Source: Psococerastis gibbosa (lineage: Eukaryota > Arthropoda > Insecta > Psocodea > Psocidae). Taken from it: a stretch of DNA of 64,000 nt. The first letter of the stretch is position 1. Every line of letters starts with the position of its first letter. Made by a program: the position numbers and the translations under genes. The stretch spans positions 34,023,371-34,087,370 of the forward strand of contig OZ020487.1 in NCBI GenBank assembly GCA_963971405.1, written 5' to 3'. The notes beneath the pieces are model-generated. The model ran no database searches, was not told where the DNA came from, and saw nothing but the letters and a program-made list of their open reading frames with translations. Shown here one piece after another: positions 57,537 through 64,000 of the stretch.

Positions 57537-57926
57537 ATATCGCTCATGCACGAGAATAGTGACACATTTCTAAATATTGACTTTTGAGATAATTCAAATT
57601 TTAGTTCTGACCATTTTTTAGTGTTTACTTGTAGTACTATCGAGGCACTTAATACTTTCGAGATGTGACAGTTTACTTGAAAGAGAAGTGTAATTACCAC
57701 GTCAACAACTGGAGCACATTCCGAATTATGTCAGTATTGCCAAACTCGAAGTAGTCAAACTTGACAATGGATCAGTGACAAAACGCAATCTTATGGAAAC
57801 ACTTTAAACTAGATATGTGCCACTATATTCATAAAATTCGCTATATTTTCCTCAACATTTTTGTAGAAATAACTCAATTTTGCAAATTTTTGAAATGTAT
57901 CACTTTCCTCGTGCATGAGCGATATA
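57537..57926. mobile_element. TIR element (family P6), about 390 bp
   Basis: tatatcgctcatgcacgag and its exact inverse ctcgtgcatgagcgatata mark the ends. The similarity runs further inward (agtgacacatttc / gaaatgtatcact). TA edges fit a Tc1/mariner-type mover. Confidence 0.78.
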
Positions 57927-58659
57927 TTGATAATCTAATCATAGCACTTCACTTACCGTTTATAGTGGTTTCAAACTTATATCTTCATCCTACGTAAAGG
58001 AAGATGAGTTTCAACTTGTTCTGTAACAAATAAGATAACATATTTCATGTATAGGCAATGGAACAAATAAAAATAGGCACCATATATCCGATTGAAATAT
58101 GAATTTTCTCAATAAAATCAATTTGTGTGGGCAGATTTTCATTGCGGGAACAATATAGCACAATATCGGCTAATATAATGTAACCAAAAATTAGACTCGT
58201 ATCTGTAGGGCCTACTTGGTTAAGTCACACTTTCGCCTGTTTCATTGCGACAATGGTAAGCTTGTCTTAAAGCGTCCATTTTCTTATGTAACCGGTTTAG
58301 GTTGACATCGAGAACGTACAGTATATCAGCTGCCAATGGCCAAAAATTTATATGGAAACAATACAAATAATGTCCGAAATCCATGAGGTCGTTGGCATTG
58401 GACAAGGGCCACTATAAGTAAGCCTCGGTCCATAAAAAGTCCTCCAAAAAAAAAAATAATAATAATAATAATCATCAAAAGTATCAAGTCTCAGCCCCTC
58501 CCTTATTTCTTTTGGTGGATACTCTAGTACTGTCTCATGTGTGATGAAATTCGAGGTTTTCCAAATAGTACTTCTATTGTGGTGCATTTTGATTGGTATC
58601 CATGGGATGCAGGAAAGCCATGGGAAACTTTGGTATAAAATCCTTTCCACATGACCTAC

Positions 58660-58905
58660 CAAGAGCTGCTTTTGTCGCCCTTATTCGCTGCACGACAGGC
58701 CACAACTACCAACAGGCTCACCTGTTTCGCCTAGGCCTGCTGGCTGCTTCAGACTAATGCCCACTCTGCCTCAGCGAGCGCATGAATGCTGCTCATCTTC
58801 TAACGTGTCAATCGTTCCAGAGCCCTAACAATGACATTACATCACTGGCAGGCGCGGCACCAAATGGCTGTACCGCCAAGAGTGGGCGTTGGATGAAGTA
58901 AAGTA
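58660..58905 (+). pseudogene. Non-LTR retrotransposon 3' fragment (family C)
   Basis: The frame reads CTTGHNYQQAHLFRLGLLAS, stop, CPLCLSERMNAAHLLTC, the same knuckle as at 56014-56346. It ends gagtgggcgttggatgaag followed by a gtaaagtaagta tail. Confidence 0.75.
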
Positions 58906-60273
58906 AGTACCGTAGCCTATATTGGTTGTCATAAGAAGAAGGGGCTCCGAAAAACGACAGGCTTTCCTTTTATGAAGTTGATATATTTATGCTTGTTTCC
59001 AAGGGGGGGTGTCCTCAGCGATTTCATGGATGCGAAACCTAATAATATATTATGATTCAATAATAAAATATTTTAGCCATCAGTCCGATGATGGTGTTAT
59101 CACCGAAACAGCTGTCACTTCTAATTGTATTTGTGGAATTATGTCTTAAATTTAAATATTTTTCAATATTGTATATTTTATAGAAATTTGTAGGCTATTT
59201 CTATTGAGTATCGTGACCGAACCCTCTAAAGCTGCGCCTTAAGATGTAGATATAATATTTAAATTTGTATTAAGGATTAATAACGCGCCTTTATAATTTT
59301 TATCAAATATAATTTCTTTTGAGCAGCAAACATCACTGGTCATAATTAAGGCAGCAGTGAAAAGGGCAGCTTTGAATAAGGTTTCTTTAGATTCCGGGAA
59401 AGTAAAAGGGGTAGCCAGAGGAGAAGAAAGGGAGGAATTTGCGAGAATCCCAGCAGTTTTCTTATATTTTTGTTTGGCTCCAATTTCATTAGGTTGTTAA
59501 CTTGAGCTCCGGTTCATGCCCCAGGGGACTCAAATTGGGAAACTGTTGACCGCCGCGCGCTCTAGGGAGAGCCCATTCAGTTGTTCGATATCGATTGTGA
59601 CCGCTGCAAATTTAAGAAACTAGGGGTACGACTGCCCTTTCTAGAGGATTTAGCATTAGTAACAATTGTTATTATTAAACCATATACCACTGAGCCTACA
59701 GTACACATTAGGCTTACACAATGGGTAGAACAAATGCCATTGTCGTTGAGCGGACAAAGTGGTGACGTAAATTCGAATTCGATGGTCCATAAAATATGAG
59801 CCGACATTATAGTCGAAGTACTTGAGGTGAAAATAGCATAGAGCTTTCACCTCGTGAAAATTCATGAAAAATGTAGCAACGGTAAAAGGGGGATAATTAT
59901 TATTTCAGTGCCCGCGGTGGGGAGATGCCGTGTAGACAGCGCCCTCCCCTTCCCCTCTCTCTCTCTATCGGGGGATGAGGAAATTCACCCTCTGTTGGGA
60001 TTCACAGAGAACATAATCATAAAATTTAGCATATCCGTGCAAGCCGGTTATGAGTGATGTGAGCTTGTACAGGCCCATTTACAAAGGCCATCAATGTAAA
60101 CATGTGCTAAAAGTTGGATTAAATTAATGTATGCTGTTCACTGGTCCAGAATGAAAGAATTAGCCTACATTAGACACGTACTGTACAATGGTAGGTAACT
60201 CATACAATACATACGCACTTTTGACTTACGATGCGTCGATATAGCTTATGTAAGTTTTAGAATTAATCTATCT

Positions 60274-60630
60274 GCGGCCCGATCATGGCGATTATAATAC
60301 CGGGGTTAATATAATACCCTGGTATTAAAAATGTAAACAAGATAATTTTACAATGGAAAATGCTATTCAAAATTTGTTTGTTTACAGTTTTAACCCCAGG
60401 AGTAAGTTAATAGGTGGCTATTCCATCAATAATCCGTCATTTGTCCATCAATAATTGATGAGATGTTTGTTTTAAGGAGGCTATTATGTAGATACTTAAC
60501 TTATCTATTATAGGCCTAAATTAAGTTATAATATGGTAGAGACTTATTATTGATGCACAAATGACGGATTATTGGCAAATGGAATAGCTAATCACTATAT
60601 ACTAATCACCATAATCGGCCCACTGAGACA
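60274..60630. mobile_element. TIR element (family P7) carrying a nested P2 MITE
   Basis: The left end ctgcggcccgatcatggcga matches the 63281 element. A possible right end (caccataatcggcccactg) appears at 60608-60626. Between them sits P2 at 60412-60592. Confidence 0.45.
60412..60592. mobile_element. Palindromic MITE (family P2), copy 2
   Basis: ggtggctattccatcaataa and ttattggcaaatggaatagc mirror each other, and the inner gaggctattatgtagatact matches copy 1 at 26670. Confidence 0.7.
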
Positions 60631-60663
60631 TTGTGTGAGAAGTATAGCACTGTATAATAAAAT

Positions 60664-61263
60664 TTGCCTTGTCTTGTGAATGCCATTTCATCAACGTTAA
60701 AAGACTTGCCATCCAACTCCAAAGTGCATTTTCATTGGATACCCTCCCACGTGGGTATACAAGGAAACAGCACAGCGGCAGCTAAAGGTGCGGCAATCAT
60801 GACTGCCGCCCCTTGGGTCACAACCATTTTACCAGATGTATTCAATATAATCCAAAGGGAAACCAAAAATGCCTGGCAGGCTGCATGGCGAGACACCATT
60901 AACAATAAGTTAAGAAGCATCAAACCAGTTATTGAGGATTAGCAAACCTCATATCGCCTAAATTGAGCAGAAGAGACGGCTCTTGCTAGATTGCGCATAG
61001 GGCACACCCGCCTTACCCATCGACATTTGATGTCTGGTGACCAGCCCCCTACATGCAGCAGGTGCGGAGTGCCACAATCAGTGGAACACATAATTACCGA
61101 ATGCCCTATATACGCAGCGGGCAGACATTCGTTACTGAAACAGCACACCCGGCCAAACTTGATAGGGGACAAGCATGGGCCGGTCACGGCAACGTTAAGC
61201 TTTCTAAGCAAGACCGGAGTCATGCCCCACCTGTATGTAGTCAGGAAAACCATTCTAAACTAA
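60664..61263 (+). pseudogene. Retrotransposon RNase H and C-terminal fragment (family E)
   Basis: A single frame holds HFHWIPSHVGIQGN (RNase H signature), then KNAWQAAWRDTINNKLR, two in-frame stops (near 60940 and 60964), then ARLRIGHTRLTHRHLMSG and CSRCGVPQSVEHIITECP (zinc knuckle). This is the C-terminus of an I/R1/Jockey-type element with an RNase H domain. RT is missing. The stops make it inactive. Confidence 0.85.
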
Positions 61264-61479
61264 ACGCTAATACTCGAAAGAGTCCTACGCCTAAAAAAAA
61301 ATGTCCTGAAATCATTAAGTTCGATTATTTGTATCAATAATCAGAACGGAGTAGACATGCTGTGGATACCGGTAGTGTGACATTTTCCCAAACTACAATA
61401 CTGTTGAGTAGAAACTTTGTAGGCTACATTTAACATGTTAATTTAATTGTTACTGTCCGATTCTGAAAATAGAATTTGC

Positions 61480-61580
61480 ATTCAAGCATTTCAATGAATG
61501 TATCCGAATAACGTCTTCAGTAACTTTGTGGCGACAGGTCTCCGATCGCATGGCGTGTAGAAATTCGCACAAGTACAAAA
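61480..61580 (-). repeat. SINE family S3, copy
   Basis: gcgacaggtctccgatcgca and tgtatccgaataacgtcttc match the reverse of the 20206 and 20650 copies. Confidence 0.55.
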
Positions 61581-61989
61581 ATAAGCGACCAACTATGCTG
61601 TGCATTCCGTGTTTTTTGATGTTTTGGCGAAGACGTGGCTCCCAGATCGCGACACGCATTACGTCCGAGGACTTTACTCAAATCTTGTTTCGGAGAGGCT
61701 GGATGGTTTATTTTAGAATAAAAAGTTCCTTTTCTTAAAAAAAGAATCATGTCAGTTCAAGGGTTTATGGCGAGACTGTACCGGACTAGTACCGGTATAT
61801 AGCATAGGTCGATAGGTAACTATAGTTTATAGGAAGGTATGACAATAACAGCTATAAAGTTAGGCCAATATACTACGAACTGAACTTATTATGCAAATTT
61901 TTTTTAATGGTAAGTTATGATCTATAAAATTTAACGGTCTTAGTGGGAGCCGGGAGGGATGTTATACAAACTAGCAGTGAGCAGCAGTT

Positions 61990-62337
61990 ATGCATTTAGG
62001 AAAATGCGTTTTGCAACAAACCAGTGTCGAATTTCACACAGGCTCTCTCAGTGTTGGTGTGTGGTTTAGGAAGGTAGACCTGAGCGGGGAGTGGGGAGGG
62101 GGGCGGGACTTGGGGCTAGGGGAGGTAATATGGGGCTTTTCCTTTGATGGGTACACGGGTCGCGGTGAAATGCGGGCCAACAGTAATGCTATTGAGTTGT
62201 ATGCGTGGGTTTGTAAACGATGGAAGGCACGGGCACGTGTTTATTGTGGTCCCGCGCTGACCGCCAAAACCGGCGGGGTGGAAGTATTTGGTGGTAAAAT
62301 TGTCATGCACATCATTTGTCAGATATTGACTGACTGA
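61990..62337 (+). CDS. Uncertain ORF, 115 codons, Gly- and Trp-rich
   Basis: A Met-initiated frame in a GC-rich island. It is rich in Gly and Trp (VGVWFRKVDLSGEWGGG, then WVCKRWKARARVYCG). Codon third positions do not show the strong GC bias of the exons at 1-14 kb. No splice sites, domain or homology recognised. It may be non-coding GC-rich DNA. Confidence 0.2.
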   Translation: MHLGKCVLQQTSVEFHTGSLSVGVWFRKVDLSGEWGGGRDLGLGEVIWGFSFDGYTGRGEMRANSNAIELYAWVCKRWKARARVYCGPALTAKTGGVEVFGGKIVMHIICQILTD

Positions 62338-62410
62338 AAATATTGACGTAACGACCACTATATTGGTAAAACATTGTAGATATTTCCGTTAATGGTAGTT
62401 TCTCACAAAT

Positions 62411-62657
62411 GAGGAGCTTGGTTACAAACGTGGCCAACTCCATTTCTTCACAAAATGGGGTCTTGATCCAACCTTGCAGAAAATTTTAATGTTCACCTGT
62501 TCGCTGTAAAATAAAATGACAAAAGCAGCCACATTGCGCACAGAAGCGCTGAGAAGTCTAAGGTTAGCTATAAACTTAATGCAATTTTCAACAGAAAATC
62601 CGCTCTCCTGAAAAATTCTACAACTTGAAGTTGGCCATGTTTGTAAACAGCCTCCTC
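62411..62657. mobile_element. MITE family P3, copy 2, 247 bp
   Basis: The ends gaggagcttggttacaaacg and the inverse with tgtttgtaaacagcctcctc mirror each other. AAAT lies on both outer sides. Internal sequence matches 46653-46892 in reverse. Confidence 0.82.
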
Positions 62658-62849
62658 AAATAGGTTCTCTAATATATGACTAAATGAAAGTGTGTAAATG
62701 CCTCAATCAAATATAAATTAGGCATAAGTTAAATAAATGATAAACATTTCGTTTTTATTTACTTATATTTGTAATTTCTAATTTTCCTGCGTTTTTCCAC
62801 TTTACCACGAAAACAGACAAAACTGAGTGCATGAAATGTGTGAGCAAGA

Positions 62850-63095
62850 AGCCTGGGTCGATAAAAAAAAACCGGCAACCAAGACCTAGGAAAAATATGG
62901 CCTGCTGCATGTAATAATCTTTGGGAAGATTGAAAGACAGGGGGCTCCCGGCAGAATAAGAAAATCCTTGTTGAAAAACCTGAGGCAGTGGCTTGGCAAG
63001 AGCAAGACTTCCTTTTTCAGAGCAACAGCCTCCAAGGACCGAATTGCCATGATGATCGCCACTCTTCGATAGAAGAGGCATTTAAAGATGAAAGA
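62850..63095 (+). pseudogene. Non-LTR retrotransposon 3' remnant (family A)
   Basis: It matches 15003-15330 from LLHVI through GAPGRIRKSLLKNLRQWLG to the end ggcatttaaagatg, with frameshifts. Confidence 0.7.
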
Positions 63096-63280
63096 ATGGG
63101 AGCCTTTTCTGTCGATACTACTATATATACCTACTCGTATAAAGGATGCACTAGGCTAACAGTGAACGGCCAAATTCCAAGTCCTGATTGGCTGTGCTGT
63201 CGTAAAATAGAGACGAGCTACGCCTTTCTGAGACACCGTGTTACCATCTACACCAATGGTCGGTCCACCCTATTCAGGTC

Positions 63281-63762
63281 TGCGGATCATGACGATTATA
63301 ATCCCGGGGTTAATTTAATACTATGTCACGTGATGGGATTAATTCAATTGTTTAAAATAAAAGACAAGCAAAGCAAATTTCAGATTTTTGTAATTTTTGA
63401 TGTTGGTAATCTTCGCAGTGCTAATAAGTGCGGAAAATTCAAATTTGAACAATTGAATTATCTTCAGCTATATTTTTGGCGGGTTTCTTCATTTTTTCTG
63501 CCTTAGATTTAGACAAATTGTTTATAATTCTAAATATGTTAATTTAAAATATTAAAACTTGTTTATTTCTAGGGCGATGTGTGTTTATATTTGCTATTTA
63601 TATTTGCTACGGTTGCGTCGCGTCAGTTAAGATGTTCAGCATTGCCAACATCACAATTTAAAAAATCTGAAATTTGCTTTTCATTTTTTTAAAAATTGAA
63701 TTAATCCCAACAAGTGACATGGTATTAAATTAAACCTGGGATTATAATCGCCATGATCAGGC
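63281..63762. mobile_element. Long-TIR element (family P7), about 480 bp
   Basis: The arms of 120 bp or more: gatcatgacgattataatcc...gggattaattcaatt and, inverted, aattgaattaatccc...ggattataatcgccatgatc. Deeper pairing includes caaatttcagatttttg. No clear target duplication. The long plus ORF ending near 63506 runs through it by chance. Confidence 0.75.
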
Positions 63763-63814
63763 TACTGATACCCTAAATGATGCTTATCGACAAGATTCAT
63801 ATTAAATAAATAAA

Positions 63815-64000
63815 TAAATAAGGACTTTTTATTGTTTCTATTACTAAGCCAACCTAGCGGAGTTAGGGCCATAAAGCCTTCTCTTACACTCAACTAGGAA
63901 GACCCCGGACCGCCTGCTCTACATGCCCTCCGAAGCATGACCAGAAAATGTAGCCAGTGTGGGACTCGAACCAACAACCTCTCGGGTGAATGTCGGAGTC
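63815..64000 (-). repeat. SINE family S1, copy running off the window
   Basis: An (AAAT)n tail, the full shared body and the head with a perfect B box (GGTTCGAGTCC on the minus strand). The head continues past the window edge. Confidence 0.88.

Overview
This is nuclear DNA from an invertebrate animal, most likely an arthropod or something with a similar genome. Long AT-rich spacers are packed with decayed transposable elements. The few exon-like stretches are GC-rich at third codon positions and carry good splice sites, branch-point-like motifs and long introns. I cannot name the species. There is no operon structure and no bacterial or CRISPR-like content.

Host gene. On the minus strand, from about 14,040 to the left window edge, four exons (13815-14040, 2215-2443, 1462-1664, 1-97) join in compatible phase (0, 1, 0) and run off the window. 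The predicted protein is basic and packed with R-R-x-S/T motifs, which are typical of basophilic kinases such as PKA. I do not recognise the family. One short plus-strand exon candidate lies at 36340-36435. A tandem pair of tRNA-like genes (2763-2834 and 2893-2964, minus) sits beside a perfect 71-bp palindrome.

Mobile elements make up most of the window. Non-LTR retrotransposons: one element keeps its reverse transcriptase core (30131-32242, minus). About ten further 3' fragments from several lineages are spread along the window (430-745, 8690-9290, 13400-13620, 15003-15330, 33170-33260, 43300-43640, 51040-51290, 53105-53690, 56014-56346, 58660-58905, 60664-61263, 62850-63095), and there is one ORF1-like fragment (41735-42160). 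DNA transposons: a mariner with an internal deletion (4447-5347), a Tc/mariner helix-turn-helix fragment, and a series of hAT-like non-autonomous elements that I could bound by 8-bp target duplications. Two of these sit inside retrotransposon remnants and one inside another MITE. Many palindromic MITEs are also present. SINEs: a tRNA-headed family (six copies plus relatives), a 338-bp family with a 14-bp target duplication, and a third head family. A dispersed family of about 0.85 kb carries a GTCT microsatellite (four copies).

The most informative regions are the kinase-motif gene, the nested insertions whose order of events can be read directly from the sequence, the tRNA/palindrome cluster at 2.7-3.3 kb, and the microsatellite-bearing family. 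The remaining spans (for example 5.4-7.1, 24.1-25.8, 36.5-39.4, 51.5-52.9 kb) show only AT-rich sequence with no feature I can support.
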